Assembly (NCBI RefSeq): GCF_013415845.1
Contig: NZ_CP058907.1
Span: forward strand, 682,001 to 746,000
Reading direction: 5' to 3'
Origin: Rhodopseudomonas palustris
GTDB taxonomy: Bacteria; Pseudomonadota; Alphaproteobacteria; Rhizobiales; Xanthobacteraceae
Length of the DNA stretch: 64,000 bases
In this document: positions 36,334-45,857 of the stretch, in pieces
How positions within the stretch are numbered: the stretch's first letter is position 1
Layout of the letters: each line of letters starts with the position of its first letter
Made by a program: the position numbers and the translations under genes
Notes under the pieces: model-generated
Told to the model about the DNA's origin: nothing
What the model saw: only the letters and a program-made list of their open reading frames with translations
Databases searched by the model: none

Positions 36334-37908
36334 ATGAATGCAGTCGCGGTCACGCCGCCATCCGAGAAATTCAATTTCGCCGAGCACCTGCTGCAGATCA
36401 ATCGCGTGCGGCCGGACAAGACGGCCTTCGTCGACGACATCTCGTCGCTGAGCTTCGCGCAACTCGAAGCTCAGACGCGGCAGCTCGCCGCCGCCTTACG
36501 CGCGATCGGGGTGAAACGCGAAGAGCGCGTGCTGCTGCTGATGCTCGACGGCACGGATTGGCCGGTGGCATTTCTCGGCGCAATCTACGCCGGCATCGTG
36601 CCAGTCGCGGTCAATACGCTGCTGACGGCGGACGACTACGCCTACATGCTCGAGCATTCGCGGGCTCAGGCCGTGCTGGTCAGCGGGGCGCTGCACCCGG
36701 TGCTCAAGGCAGCGCTGACCAAGAGCGATCACGAGGTGCAGCGAGTGATCGTTTCGCGCCCAGCGGCTCCGCTGGAGCCGGGCGAGGTCGACTTCGCTGA
36801 GTTCGTCGGCGCACATGCGCCGCTTGACAAGCCTGCCGCTACGCAAGCGGACGATCCGGCGTTCTGGCTGTATTCGTCGGGTTCGACCGGGCGGCCGAAG
36901 GGCGTGGTGCACACTCACGCCAATCCGTACTGGACCTCGGAGCTGTACGGCCGCAACACGCTGCATCTGCGCGAAGACGACGTCTGCTTTTCGGCGGCCA
37001 AACTGTTTTTCGCTTACGGCCTCGGCAACGCGCTGACGTTTCCGATGTCGGTCGGCGCCACCACGCTGCTGATGGGCGAGCGACCGACGCCGGACGCGGT
37101 GTTCAAGCGCTGGCTCGGCGGCGTCGGCGGGGTGAAGCCGACCGTGTTCTATGGCGCGCCCACCGGTTACGCCGGCATGCTGGCCGCACCGAACCTGCCG
37201 CCGCGCGACCAGGTGGCGTTGCGGCTTGCCTCGTCGGCGGGCGAAGCGTTGCCGGCGGAGATCGGGCAGCGGTTCCTGCGTCATTTCGGTATCGATATCG
37301 TCGACGGCATCGGCTCGACCGAGATGTTGCACATCTTTCTGTCGAATTTGCCGGGCCGGGTGCGCTACGGCACCACCGGATGGCCGGTGCCGGGCTATCA
37401 GATCGAGCTGCGCGGCGATGGCGGCGGACCGGTCGCCGACGGTGAGCCGGGCGATCTCTACATTCACGGCCCGTCGTCGGCGACAATGTACTGGGGCAAC
37501 CGGGCCAAGAGCCGCGACACCTTTCAGGGCGGCTGGACCAAGAGCGGTGACAAATACGTCCGCAACGACGACGGCTCCTACACCTATGCGGGCCGCACCG
37601 ACGACATGCTGAAGGTCAGCGGCATCTATGTGAGCCCGTTCGAGATCGAAGCGACGCTGGTGCAGCATCCCGGCGTGCTCGAAGCCGCCGTGGTCGGCGT
37701 CGCCGACGAGCACGGCCTGACCAAGCCGAAGGCCTATGTGGTGGCCCGGCCAGGTCAGACTCTGTCGGAGACCGAACTGAAGACTTTCATTAAGGATCGA
37801 TTGGCGCCGTACAAATATCCGCGCAGCACGGTGTTCGTCGCCGAATTGCCGAAGACCGCGACCGGCAAGATCCAGCGCTTCAAGCTGCGCGAGGGTGTGT
37901 TGGGCTGA
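36334..37908 (+). CDS. badA: Benzoate-CoA ligase
   Basis: 524 residues from the ATG at 36334 with AGGAGGAAACC upstream. ANL-superfamily motifs: WLYSSGSTGRPKGVVHTHAN, GIGSTEMLHIFLSNLPG (aryl-CoA ligase type), RNDDGSYTYAGRTDDMLKVS, PKTATGKIQRFKLRE. The A10 lysine is K512, the published acetylation target. It makes benzoyl-CoA from benzoate, ATP and CoA, feeding BadDEFG anaerobically and possibly BoxB aerobically, since box genes lie 15 kb away. Confidence 0.96.
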   Translation: MNAVAVTPPSEKFNFAEHLLQINRVRPDKTAFVDDISSLSFAQLEAQTRQLAAALRAIGVKREERVLLLMLDGTDWPVAFLGAIYAGIVPVAVNTLLTADDYAYMLEHSRAQAVLVSGALHPVLKAALTKSDHEVQRVIVSRPAAPLEPGEVDFAEFVGAHAPLDKPAATQADDPAFWLYSSGSTGRPKGVVHTHANPYWTSELYGRNTLHLREDDVCFSAAKLFFAYGLGNALTFPMSVGATTLLMGERPTPDAVFKRWLGGVGGVKPTVFYGAPTGYAGMLAAPNLPPRDQVALRLASSAGEALPAEIGQRFLRHFGIDIVDGIGSTEMLHIFLSNLPGRVRYGTTGWPVPGYQIELRGDGGGPVADGEPGDLYIHGPSSATMYWGNRAKSRDTFQGGWTKSGDKYVRNDDGSYTYAGRTDDMLKVSGIYVSPFEIEATLVQHPGVLEAAVVGVADEHGLTKPKAYVVARPGQTLSETELKTFIKDRLAPYKYPRSTVFVAELPKTATGKIQRFKLREGVLG

Positions 37909-37926
37909 ACCCGGGAGGAGGGCGAC

Positions 37927-38172
37927 ATGGCGCTGATGATCAACGAGGACTGCACGGCCTGCGACGCATGTCGGCCGGTGTGTCCGAACCAGGCGATCTC
38001 GGCCAGCGACACGATCTACGCGGTCGATGCGCTCCGCTGCACCGAGTGCGTCGGCGCCGAGGACGAGCCGCAGTGCCAGCTCGTCTGTCCGGCCGACTGC
38101 ATCGTGCCCAATCCGGATTGGCGCGAGACGCCCGAGCAGTTGCAGGACAAGTACCAGCAACTGCATTCCTGA
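37927..38172 (+). CDS. badB: Two-[4Fe-4S] ferredoxin, electron donor to benzoyl-CoA reductase
   Basis: 81 residues. The first cluster is C9, C12, C15 in ..CTACDAC, with C19 serving the second; the second set is C38, C41, C50, C54 with an 8-residue loop between C41 and C50 and an extra C58. This CX2C-X8-CX3C spacing is the Allochromatium-type ferredoxin, known for very low potentials. It starts 18 bp after badA and ends the badDEFGAB operon. Confidence 0.95.
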   Translation: MALMINEDCTACDACRPVCPNQAISASDTIYAVDALRCTECVGAEDEPQCQLVCPADCIVPNPDWRETPEQLQDKYQQLHS

Positions 38173-38220
38173 GAGCGGCAGCACCGCAGCTGCGTTGCCG
38201 ACTGAAAGTTCGGTTGAGGG

Positions 38221-38691
38221 CTACGCTCGTCCGGCGGAGGAATGCCGCGCCGAGGCGCCGTTCGGACCGCGTTCGGCCTTGCGGCGTTCGGTATCCATTA
38301 CCTTGAGCAGCGAGGTGATTGATACCGACCGCAGCGTCGTCATCGCGATCTCGTCGATGTCGCGCAGAACCTTATGCAGCGCCCGGCTCTCTTCATGATC
38401 GTCGGAAGCGGCCTCCTGCAGGTCGAGGCCGGTGTCTTCGAACAGCGCGATGATGTCGAGCAGGGCGACGCGCTTCGGATTGCCAGCGAAGCGGTAGCCG
38501 CCGCCGGGGCCGCGTACCGACTCGATCAGCCGCGCGCGCACCAGGGCGCGCAGCACCTTCGCCAGATGATTGAGCGAGATATCGTATTTGTCGGCGATGT
38601 CACCGGCCGAGACCTGACGATCCGGGTTCGCCGCGAGTTCGAGTACGGCGTACAATCCACACATCGTTGATTTCTGCAGCCGCATCGGCAT
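38221..38691 (-). CDS. badM: Rrf2-family repressor of badDEFGAB
   Basis: 156 residues from the ATG at 38691. The winged helix fits Rrf2: KSTMCGLYAVLELAAN, AGDIADKYDISLNHLAKVLR (helix-turn-helix) and SVRGPGGGYRFAGNP (wing). The three conserved cluster cysteines of IscR/NsrR-type Rrf2 proteins are missing, so it probably senses a ligand and not oxygen or iron-sulfur status. Published work: BadM represses badD, and acetamidobenzoates made by BadL relieve it. It converges with badB. Confidence 0.93.
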   Translation of the reverse strand: MPMRLQKSTMCGLYAVLELAANPDRQVSAGDIADKYDISLNHLAKVLRALVRARLIESVRGPGGGYRFAGNPKRVALLDIIALFEDTGLDLQEAASDDHEESRALHKVLRDIDEIAMTTLRSVSITSLLKVMDTERRKAERGPNGASARHSSAGRA

Positions 38692-38745
38692 CAATCTTCA
38701 TGTTGGTCTCGACCACAAACTGCACGAGCTTGTCGGGCGCTTCGA

Positions 38746-39225
38746 TCAGTCGAGATTCTTTTCCATTCCGATGAACCGGCCGACCATCAGGCCCTGACTG
38801 CGGAAGAACGCCATGACGAGCTGATTGTCGTGCTCGATCATCGTGCGAACCTTCCTCACCCCCGCCTGAGTGAAAATTTGGCAAATCTCTTCAAAGAGTT
38901 GGGTGCCGATACTGTTCACCCTTATCGCAGGATCGACGGTCAACGCAAACACCCAGCCGCAGCTTTCCGCACCGAACTCGAAATCCCGCACTTCGCCGCA
39001 GATGAAACCGACAACCTCGCCCTTCAGCTCGGCGATCAGGAAGGCGCGGCAGCCAGTGCGGGCCTGCGAAAAATTCTCAAACAGGCTTTGCCAATACCGC
39101 GGCTTGGCTTCGCCGGTCGCCGCCTCGTCGATCGCCGCCACGCGCGCCACATCCGGCGCGACAGCGGGCCGGATCTGCACGTCGCGGTACGGCTCGGTCG
39201 CGGTGATGCTGCTTGCGCCACTCAT
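38746..39225 (-). CDS. badL: GNAT acetyltransferase acting on aminobenzoates
   Basis: 159 residues, GNAT fold: RPAVAPDVARVAAIDEAATG, CRAFLIAELKGEVVGFICGE and the acetyl-CoA loop FALTVDPAIRVNSIGTQLFE. In R. palustris BadL acetylates aminobenzoates; the products act as effectors that release BadM from the badD promoter. It is 54 bp upstream of badM on the same strand, so regulator and effector synthase are likely co-transcribed. Confidence 0.92.
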   Translation of the reverse strand: MSGASSITATEPYRDVQIRPAVAPDVARVAAIDEAATGEAKPRYWQSLFENFSQARTGCRAFLIAELKGEVVGFICGEVRDFEFGAESCGWVFALTVDPAIRVNSIGTQLFEEICQIFTQAGVRKVRTMIEHDNQLVMAFFRSQGLMVGRFIGMEKNLD

Positions 39226-39323
39226 CGCGTTGTCCTCCCTCGTGGTGCCGCGTGATCCCGGCTCCTGATGCGGATTATGCAGGCGCGGCGCCGGGCGTCG
39301 ATTGATCTTTGAGACGAGCCGGC

Positions 39324-40046
39324 TCAGACGCCCAGCATGGTTCTCACCATCTCCTGGTCGGCGAGCAGCTGTGCGGAGGTGCCTTCGAACACCACCTGTC
39401 CCTTGGTCAGGACGACGTGGCGGTCGACCAGTTCGACCAGGTCGTCGAGGTTCTTGTCGACGATCACGATCGAGATCCCCTTGCGCGCAATAATGCCGAG
39501 CGTTTCCCAGATCGCGTCGCGCATCTTGGGCGCAAGACCTTCGGTCGCTTCGTCGATCAGTAGGATACTGGGATTGCTGAGCAGCACCCGGCCGATCGTC
39601 AGCATCTGCTGCTCGCCCCCGGACAGCTGATTGCCCCAGATCCGCCGCCGCTCGAACAGCCGCGGAAACATCTGGTAGATCGCCTCCTGGGTCCAGTCGA
39701 CCCGGCCATCGGGGCCCGGGCGCGCTGCAAACAGCAGGTTCTCTTCGACCGACAGGTTCGGGAAGATGCCACGGCCCTCCGGCACAAAACCCATGCCGGC
39801 GCGCGCCTTGATGTTGGCTCTCGCTTCGGTAACGTCGCGGCCGTCGAGCAGGATTGCGCCGCGTTTCGGTTTCAGCAGTCCCATCAGCGTCCGCAGCAGC
39901 GTCGTCTTGCCCATACCGTTGCGGCCGAGCAGACTGACGGTCTCGCCGCGGCCGACGTGGAAGTTCACGCCGCGCAGGATGTGGCTGGGTCCGTAGAAGG
40001 TGTCGATGCCGCGCGCGTCGAGCATCGCCTGCGTCGGGGCGGTCAT
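39324..40046 (-). CDS. hbaH: Branched-chain-type ABC transporter ATPase (LivF-like)
   Basis: 240 residues from the ATG at 40046, which overlaps the preceding stop (ATGA). Walker A LLGRNGMGKTTLLRTLMG, signature LSGGEQQMLTIGRVLL, Walker B SILLIDEATEGLAP. It is paired with the ATPase domain of the upstream fusion gene. Its position beside hba and bad genes suggests import of aromatic acids; hba naming follows the R. palustris cluster and I am not fully certain of the letter assignment. The upstream extension of the open frame overlaps the fusion gene and is not used. Confidence 0.85.
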   Translation of the reverse strand: MTAPTQAMLDARGIDTFYGPSHILRGVNFHVGRGETVSLLGRNGMGKTTLLRTLMGLLKPKRGAILLDGRDVTEARANIKARAGMGFVPEGRGIFPNLSVEENLLFAARPGPDGRVDWTQEAIYQMFPRLFERRRIWGNQLSGGEQQMLTIGRVLLSNPSILLIDEATEGLAPKMRDAIWETLGIIARKGISIVIVDKNLDDLVELVDRHVVLTKGQVVFEGTSAQLLADQEMVRTMLGV

Positions 40047-41836
40047 GCCGACTCCTTCATCTTGGCGTGATGGCCGAGATAGGCTTCGAGCACGGCTTCG
40101 TTGCGCCGAATCTCGTCGGGCCGGCCGCGGGCGAACAGCTTGCCCTGCACCAGCACCGTGAGCGTATCGGCAGCAGCGAACACCGCATCCATGTCGTGCT
40201 CGATCACGATGACGGTGTGGTCGCGCACCAGGTCGCGAAGCAGCGCCACCACCCGCTGGGTTTCCTCCGGCCCCATGCCGGCCAGCGGCTCGTCGAGGAT
40301 CAAGAGATCGGCGCCCGAGGCGATCAGCATCGCGATTTCGAGCTGCCGCTGCTCGCCGTTCGACATCCGCCCGGCGATGGTGTCGCCGCGATCGGCGAGC
40401 CCGGCGACCCGCAGGGCGCGGTCGACCGCGGCTTGTTCGCGCGTTCGATACGGCGCATCGCGCAGCCGCCACAGCGCGCCCTTGTCGAGTTGCGCCGCGA
40501 GCGCGCAGTTCTCGCGCACCGTGAAGCGCGGGAAGATGTTGGTCCGCTGATAGGAGCGGCCGAGGCCGGCGCGGGCGATCCGGTAGGCTGGCCAGCCGGT
40601 GACGTCGAGCTCGTCGATCTGCACGCTGCCGGCGCTGGCCGGCAGTGCGCCCGACAATAGATTGGTGAAGGTGGTCTTGCCGGCGCCGTTCGGGCCGATG
40701 ATGGCGTGAACCTTGTTGGGCTCGAACGTCACGGAGACGTCGCTGACCGCGGCGATGCCGTTGAAGTTCTTGCTGAGATGGTTGGTCGCGAGTGCCTTCG
40801 CGGTTTTCGCCGGGCGCTGCGGCTCGTCCGCCGGCGGCCGCGCTGGCGTAGCCTGCGGCTGTTTGCGCCGCCAGTTCAGCAATCCAGCCAGCCCGTCGGG
40901 GGACATCAGCACGGCCGCGATCAGCGTCGCGCCGGTGCCGAGCCGCCAATGGTCGGCGACAAAAGAGCCGACCATGCTGGCGGTCTTCAATAGTTCTTCC
41001 AGCGACGAATAGGCGAGCGCGCCGAGGATCGGGCCGAACAGCGTGCCGGCGCCGCCCAGCACCACCATCATGATTGCGAGGCCGGATTGATGCCAGTTGA
41101 GCAGGTCGGGGGTGACGAAGCCGTCGATCGATGCGAACAGCGCACCGGCGAGCCCTGCCACCATCCCGGCAATCGTGAAGGCGGCGAGCTTGTAGCGATA
41201 GGTGTCGTAGCCGAGCGAGCTCATCCGCACCTCGTTGGCGCGGATGCCCTGCAGCACCCGGCCGAACGGCGACCGAACCAGCGCCAGCAGCAGGCCATAG
41301 GCGGCAATCAGCATGACGACACAGACGTAATAGAACTGCCGGCGGTCGGAGAAATCGAGCAGCGTCAGGCCGGCCAGCGTCAGCTCGGGCTTGACGTTGA
41401 TGTAGGCGCCGTCCGAGCCTTTGGCGATGTCGGTGTCGTGGAACAGCGCGAACAACATCTGGCCGGCCGCCAGCGTCACCATGATGAAATAGAAGCCGCG
41501 CGTCAGTGTCGCGAACGCGCCTACCACCAGCGCGGCAAGCCCCCCGGCCAGTAGCCCGGCGCCGAGTGCGACGATGACGTTGGCGGCTTCCGCTTCCGGC
41601 GAGACGAAATACATCGCATAGGCGCCGCAGCCGAAGAAGGCGGCGTGACCGAAGCTGACGAGGCCGGTGACGCCGATCAAGAGGTCGAGGCTGAGGACGA
41701 AGGTCGCGATGATCACGATCCGGGTCATCAGCTTGACCGGATACGGCCCGGCGACGAACGGCAGCGCCAGCAGGCAGCCGAGCAGCAGCGTGAAGAACAG
41801 GACGACGACGAGGTTGGGGCGGGTCAGCATCGTCAT
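40043..41836 (-). CDS. hbaG: ABC transporter permease-ATPase fusion (LivM-LivG)
   Basis: 597 residues from the ATG at 41836. Residues 1 to about 320 are a LivM-type permease: many membrane helices, with the family motif GVTGLVSFGHAAFFGCGAYA and SPFGRVLQGIRANEVRMSSL. A proline-rich linker follows, then a LivG-type ATPase with Walker A IGPNGAGKTTFTNLLSG, signature RMSNGEQRQLEIAMLI and Walker B LLILDEPLAGMGP. Fusion of these two subunits recurs in alphaproteobacterial aromatic-acid and amino-acid importers. Both ends overlap neighbours by 4 bp. Confidence 0.88.
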   Translation of the reverse strand: MTMLTRPNLVVVLFFTLLLGCLLALPFVAGPYPVKLMTRIVIIATFVLSLDLLIGVTGLVSFGHAAFFGCGAYAMYFVSPEAEAANVIVALGAGLLAGGLAALVVGAFATLTRGFYFIMVTLAAGQMLFALFHDTDIAKGSDGAYINVKPELTLAGLTLLDFSDRRQFYYVCVVMLIAAYGLLLALVRSPFGRVLQGIRANEVRMSSLGYDTYRYKLAAFTIAGMVAGLAGALFASIDGFVTPDLLNWHQSGLAIMMVVLGGAGTLFGPILGALAYSSLEELLKTASMVGSFVADHWRLGTGATLIAAVLMSPDGLAGLLNWRRKQPQATPARPPADEPQRPAKTAKALATNHLSKNFNGIAAVSDVSVTFEPNKVHAIIGPNGAGKTTFTNLLSGALPASAGSVQIDELDVTGWPAYRIARAGLGRSYQRTNIFPRFTVRENCALAAQLDKGALWRLRDAPYRTREQAAVDRALRVAGLADRGDTIAGRMSNGEQRQLEIAMLIASGADLLILDEPLAGMGPEETQRVVALLRDLVRDHTVIVIEHDMDAVFAAADTLTVLVQGKLFARGRPDEIRRNEAVLEAYLGHHAKMKESA

Positions 41837-42693
41837 GCCCGCCCGAACAGCCCGGCCGGGCGTATCACCAGCACCAGCGCCATCAACGCGTAGATGATGA
41901 TGCTGGAGAACTGCGGCAGGAACACCTTGCCAAAGGCGTCGGCCATGCCGATCAGCAGCGATCCAATGAAAGCGCCGCGCACCGAACCGATGCCGCCGAT
42001 CACCACAACCACGAACGAGACGATCAGCACGCGATCGCCGATGCCTGGATAGGCGCTCTCGATTGGGGCTGCGAGCATGCCGGCGGTGGCGGCGAGTGCG
42101 ACACCGGTGGCGAACACCATCCGGAAGATCAGCCGCGAGTCGAAGCCGAGCGCTTCGACCATCTCGCGATTGGACTCGGCGGCACGGATCAGGCGGCCGA
42201 TCCGGGTCTTCTGGATCACCAGCGCCATCGCAATCGCCAGCGCGACGCAGATCGCCATCAGCGCCAATCGATAGACCGGGTAACTCAGACCTTCGGTGAG
42301 CCGGACGCTGTTGGCCAGATAGCTCGGCGCCGGGATCGAGTGCGGATACGACCCCCACACCACTTGCTGGAATTCATTGAAGATCAGGATCAGCGCGAAG
42401 GTCAGCAGCACCTGCTGCAGGTGGTCGCGGTCGTAGAGATGGCGGATGAACAGCCACTCGATCGCCAGACCAAGCAGGAAGGCGAGCGGGATGCCGGCGA
42501 TCAGCGCCAGAAAGACGTCGCCGAACATGCCGGTCAGCGAGAGCGCCAAATAGGCGCCGAGCATGTAGAACGAGCCGTGCGAGAGATTGATGACGCCGAG
42601 AATGCCGAACACCAGGGTCAGGCCGCTGGCGGCCAGGAAGATCACCAGCCCGGTCTGTAGGCCGTTCAGCGCCTGGATCAGAATAAGACTCAT
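41833..42693 (-). CDS. hbaF: Branched-chain-type ABC transporter permease (LivH-like)
   Basis: 286 residues from the ATG at 42693; an in-frame GTG at 42705 would add 4. At least seven membrane helices. Family motifs are SLILIQALNGLQTGLVIFLA, LGVINLSHGSFYMLGAYLAL and IESAYPGIGDRVLIVSFVVV. No strong ribosome binding site separates the two starts. With HbaG it forms the membrane channel of the importer. Confidence 0.87.
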   Translation of the reverse strand: MSLILIQALNGLQTGLVIFLAASGLTLVFGILGVINLSHGSFYMLGAYLALSLTGMFGDVFLALIAGIPLAFLLGLAIEWLFIRHLYDRDHLQQVLLTFALILIFNEFQQVVWGSYPHSIPAPSYLANSVRLTEGLSYPVYRLALMAICVALAIAMALVIQKTRIGRLIRAAESNREMVEALGFDSRLIFRMVFATGVALAATAGMLAAPIESAYPGIGDRVLIVSFVVVVIGGIGSVRGAFIGSLLIGMADAFGKVFLPQFSSIIIYALMALVLVIRPAGLFGRA

Positions 42694-42778
42694 GGGACTG
42701 GTCACCGATGTCGTTCGGGCAGGGCAGCGGGCGGCGACGATGCGCCGGCCGCTGTCGCACCCCTCCGTCGGGCAATTG

Positions 42779-43957
42779 TCAGCTCAGCTTGCAGCCGATC
42801 GCTTCGTCGGCGACTGCCGGTGAAGCGAGGCCGAGATTGACGCTCTTGCCGCCCTTCAGCTCGCGCAAATAGAAATTCTGCACCGGGTTGTGCGCGGCCG
42901 ACAGCCTGAACGGTCCGCGCGGGCTGGCGAAGCTCGCCGCTGCCATCGCAGCATTGAGCTCCTTGCGCTTAGCGACATCGCCGCCGACCGCCTTGAGGCC
43001 GGCGTCGAGCAGTTGCCCGGCATCCCAGCCCTGCACCGCGAACACGTCCGGCGGGATCTTGTAGGCAGCCTCGAACGATTTGACGAAGGCCTGGTTCTCG
43101 GCGTTGTCGAGGTCGCTCACGTAGTGCAGCACGGTCTTGATGCCGTCACCGGCCGGACCGGCCGCGGCTTCGACGCCGTCGGTGAGGAAGCCCGGTCCCC
43201 ACAGCGGAATGCCGAGATTGGCCGCCGCGTAATCCTTGATGAATTTCAGCGCGCCGCCGCCGGAGAAGAACGCATAGACGCAGTCCGGCTTTAGCGACGC
43301 GATCTCGGCCAGCGCCGACTGGAATTCGACGTCCGGGAACGCGATGGTGATGTCCTTGACCACCTCGCCCTTGCCGGCGGTGAATGACTTCTTGAAGCCG
43401 GACACCATCTCTTCGCCCGCGGCGTATTTCCAGGTCACCGTGACGGCCTTCTTCAGACCGGCCTTGATCATGGCATCGCCGGTGGCTCGGCCGATCTGGC
43501 CGTTGGCGAACGAGGTGCGGAACACGTTAGGCGCACACATCGCGCGGGTGATGATGTCGGCGCCGGCATTCGGAACGATGGTCGGGATGCCGTCCTCACG
43601 AGCAATCTTCACCATCGCCATTGCGACGCCGGAATGCACCGTGCCGATCAGCACGTCCGCTTTCTCGCTCTGGATCAGCTTGGTGGTGAGCTCGGTGGCC
43701 TTGGGCGGCGCGGATTCGTCATCGACTTTGACGAAGCTGATGCTACGACCGCCGAGCTTGCCGCCCTGCGATTGCACATACAGCTCGAGCCCGCGGGTGA
43801 TGGCTTCGCCGAGGGGCGCATAGGTGCCGCTGTAGGGCAGCAGCAGCCCGACTTTCAAGGCGCCGGCTTGCGCATAAGACGGGCGAATGAACGGGCCGCA
43901 GGCCAGCGCGGCACCGGCCGACGCTCCGAGCGACAACAGACGACGTCGATCGATCAT
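42779..43957 (-). CDS. hbaE: Periplasmic substrate-binding protein of the branched-chain type (LivK-like)
   Basis: 392 residues. The N-terminus MIDRRRLLSLGASAGAALAC is a twin-arginine-like signal. The mature protein has the type I periplasmic-binding fold: KVGLLLPYSGTYAPLGEAIT, GTVHSGVAMAMVKIAREDGI, TVTWKYAAGEEMVSGFKKSF. GGGGAGGA-like Shine-Dalgarno (GGGGAGGAC) precedes the ATG. First gene of the four-gene importer. Probable ligand: an aromatic acid such as 4-hydroxybenzoate or benzoate, by context only. Confidence 0.85.
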   Translation of the reverse strand: MIDRRRLLSLGASAGAALACGPFIRPSYAQAGALKVGLLLPYSGTYAPLGEAITRGLELYVQSQGGKLGGRSISFVKVDDESAPPKATELTTKLIQSEKADVLIGTVHSGVAMAMVKIAREDGIPTIVPNAGADIITRAMCAPNVFRTSFANGQIGRATGDAMIKAGLKKAVTVTWKYAAGEEMVSGFKKSFTAGKGEVVKDITIAFPDVEFQSALAEIASLKPDCVYAFFSGGGALKFIKDYAAANLGIPLWGPGFLTDGVEAAAGPAGDGIKTVLHYVSDLDNAENQAFVKSFEAAYKIPPDVFAVQGWDAGQLLDAGLKAVGGDVAKRKELNAAMAAASFASPRGPFRLSAAHNPVQNFYLRELKGGKSVNLGLASPAVADEAIGCKLS

Positions 43958-44037
43958 GGTAGTCCTCCCCTCGATCTTCCCTTCGCGAGCGATCAGCTCG
44001 TCATTTTGTTTTTCGGTACGTTATTGCGACTATTACA

Positions 44038-44051
44038 TCGAGCCAGATCAA
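44038..44051 (-). promoter_or_regulatory. FNR-like half-perfect dyad upstream of hbaE
   Basis: TCGAG-CCAG-ATCAA: one arm is a perfect FNR half-site, the other matches 3 of 5. It is centred about 87 bp before the hbaE ATG on the minus strand, a distance compatible with class II activation and a leader of some 45 nt. Weaker than the badD and hbaR boxes. Confidence 0.3.
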
Positions 44052-44133
44052 TTTGCGAGACGCCAATGAGGCCGATGGTCGCATCGTCAGTCTCGCTGAT
44101 ATTGCGCTGCACCCGCAAGCGCCGACTTTGTTG

Positions 44134-45753
44134 TCATCGTCCGTTGCCGGCGACGACGCGTCCGTAGAGTGCGGGCTCAGAGGGCGCGCGTTCCGTAGCT
44201 TCAATCCCGCCGAGCGTCATCTCGCGCAGAAGATAGCGCTGCAGTTTGCCGCTCGATGTCTTCGGCAGGTCGTCCATGATCTGAATCCAGCGCGGATATT
44301 TCCATGGCCCGATCGCGGACTTGACGTGCTCCTTCAGTTCGTCGAACAGAGCGCCGGGATCGATATCGCCGCGCGACGCCAGTACGATGAACGCCTTCGG
44401 CTTGACCAGCCCATCGGTGTCCTCGGCCGGGATCACCGCAGCCTCCAGCACCTTGGCGTGACTCATCAGCGCCTGTTCGATCTCGAATGGTGACACCCAG
44501 ATGCCGCTGACCTTGAAGATGTCGTCGGTCCGCCCGCAATAGGTGTAAACGCCGTCGGCGCGCCGGTGATATTTGTCGCCGGTCCGGGTCCATTCGCCGA
44601 CGAAGGTCGTTCGTGTCTTGTCGCGCTGATTCCAATAGCCCGCGGCCGACGAGCCGCCGCTCACCAGCAATTCGCCGATCTCGTCGTCGGTGACGTCCTG
44701 GCCGCGGTCGTCGACCAGCCGCAGCCGATAGCCGTCGACCGGCACGCCAGACGTGCCGTATTCGACCGCGTGCGGCAGATTGGTCAGGAACAAATGACCC
44801 ATCTCGGTCGAGCCGACGCCGTTGACGATGTCGTGCCCGAAACGATTGCGCCAGTTGAGGCCGACCTGCGCCGGCAGGGGTTCGCCAGCGGATATGCACA
44901 GCCGGAGCCGGTCTGGAAGTGTCTCGGTTCGAGAGCGCGGATCGGCGAGCATCGCGGCATACAGCGTCGGCACTGCGAACAGCAGCGTCGGTTGGTGGAA
45001 CCGTAACGTATCGAATACCGAGTCGGCGGTCGGTCGCTCAGGATAAAGCACCGAGGTGGCGCCGATCCCCATGGTGCAGAACATCGCGTTGCCAAGCCCG
45101 TAAGCGAAAAACAGCTTGGCCGCCGAGAACACCACGTCATCTTCGCGGTAGCCGATCCGGCGTCCGGCGTTCTCCGCCATCACCCGCGGGCTCGAATGCA
45201 CGTGCATCACACCCTTCGGCATCCCCGTGGTGCCGGAGGAATACTGCCAATAGGCGATGTCGTCGGAGCAGGTCGCTGCCGGCGCGCCGCCCTCCTGCTC
45301 GGCAGCGAGCAGATCGGCCAGTTGCAATGTCGGTGGCGGAGCGTCGCCGACAGCGATCATCGTACGCAGATGCGGCAGGTCGGCCGCCGCCTCTTCGATC
45401 ACCGGCAGGAATTCCGATGAGGCGAAAACCACCTTGGATCGTGAATCCTCGAGCAGATAGCGATACTGATCGGCGGTCAGCCGGGTGTTGAGAAGCACCG
45501 GAACGATGCCGGCCCGGATGGCACCCCAGAACAGGATCGGGAAGTCGACGGTGTCCTTCAGGACCAGCGCGATGCGGTTTTCCTGCTCGATGCCGAGCCG
45601 TGCCAGCATCGGCCCAACGCGCGCGATGGCGTCGCGCAGCTCGCCATAACTCAAACTGCGCTGCGGGTCGATGAAGGCGATTTTGCCGCCCCGGCCTTCC
45701 GCCACGTTGCGGTCGACGAAATCGACCGCCGCGTTGTAGTCGCGTAGCGGCAT
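44134..45753 (-). CDS. hbaA: 4-Hydroxybenzoate-CoA ligase
   Basis: 539 residues. ANL-superfamily motifs WQYSSGTTGMPKGVMHVHSS, GVGSTEMGHLFLTNLPHAVE, TYCGRTDDIFKVSGIWVSPF and PKTSSGKLQRYLLRE. The A10 lysine is K503, the published acetylation site of HbaA. It makes 4-hydroxybenzoyl-CoA, the substrate of HbaBCD, and is close in sequence pattern to BadA. It is divergent from hbaB across a 166-bp gap with an FNR-like dyad. Confidence 0.95.
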   Translation of the reverse strand: MPLRDYNAAVDFVDRNVAEGRGGKIAFIDPQRSLSYGELRDAIARVGPMLARLGIEQENRIALVLKDTVDFPILFWGAIRAGIVPVLLNTRLTADQYRYLLEDSRSKVVFASSEFLPVIEEAAADLPHLRTMIAVGDAPPPTLQLADLLAAEQEGGAPAATCSDDIAYWQYSSGTTGMPKGVMHVHSSPRVMAENAGRRIGYREDDVVFSAAKLFFAYGLGNAMFCTMGIGATSVLYPERPTADSVFDTLRFHQPTLLFAVPTLYAAMLADPRSRTETLPDRLRLCISAGEPLPAQVGLNWRNRFGHDIVNGVGSTEMGHLFLTNLPHAVEYGTSGVPVDGYRLRLVDDRGQDVTDDEIGELLVSGGSSAAGYWNQRDKTRTTFVGEWTRTGDKYHRRADGVYTYCGRTDDIFKVSGIWVSPFEIEQALMSHAKVLEAAVIPAEDTDGLVKPKAFIVLASRGDIDPGALFDELKEHVKSAIGPWKYPRWIQIMDDLPKTSSGKLQRYLLREMTLGGIEATERAPSEPALYGRVVAGNGR

Positions 45754-45857
45754 TGTCCCCTCCGCCGTCGTTGAGTTGGGGTGATCTAAGCGTCCGCCCG
45801 GAGTGATCTCCTTGATTTTTGCTAAGCGCTCCGTCGGTTGTGCGGCGTGACGATTGC

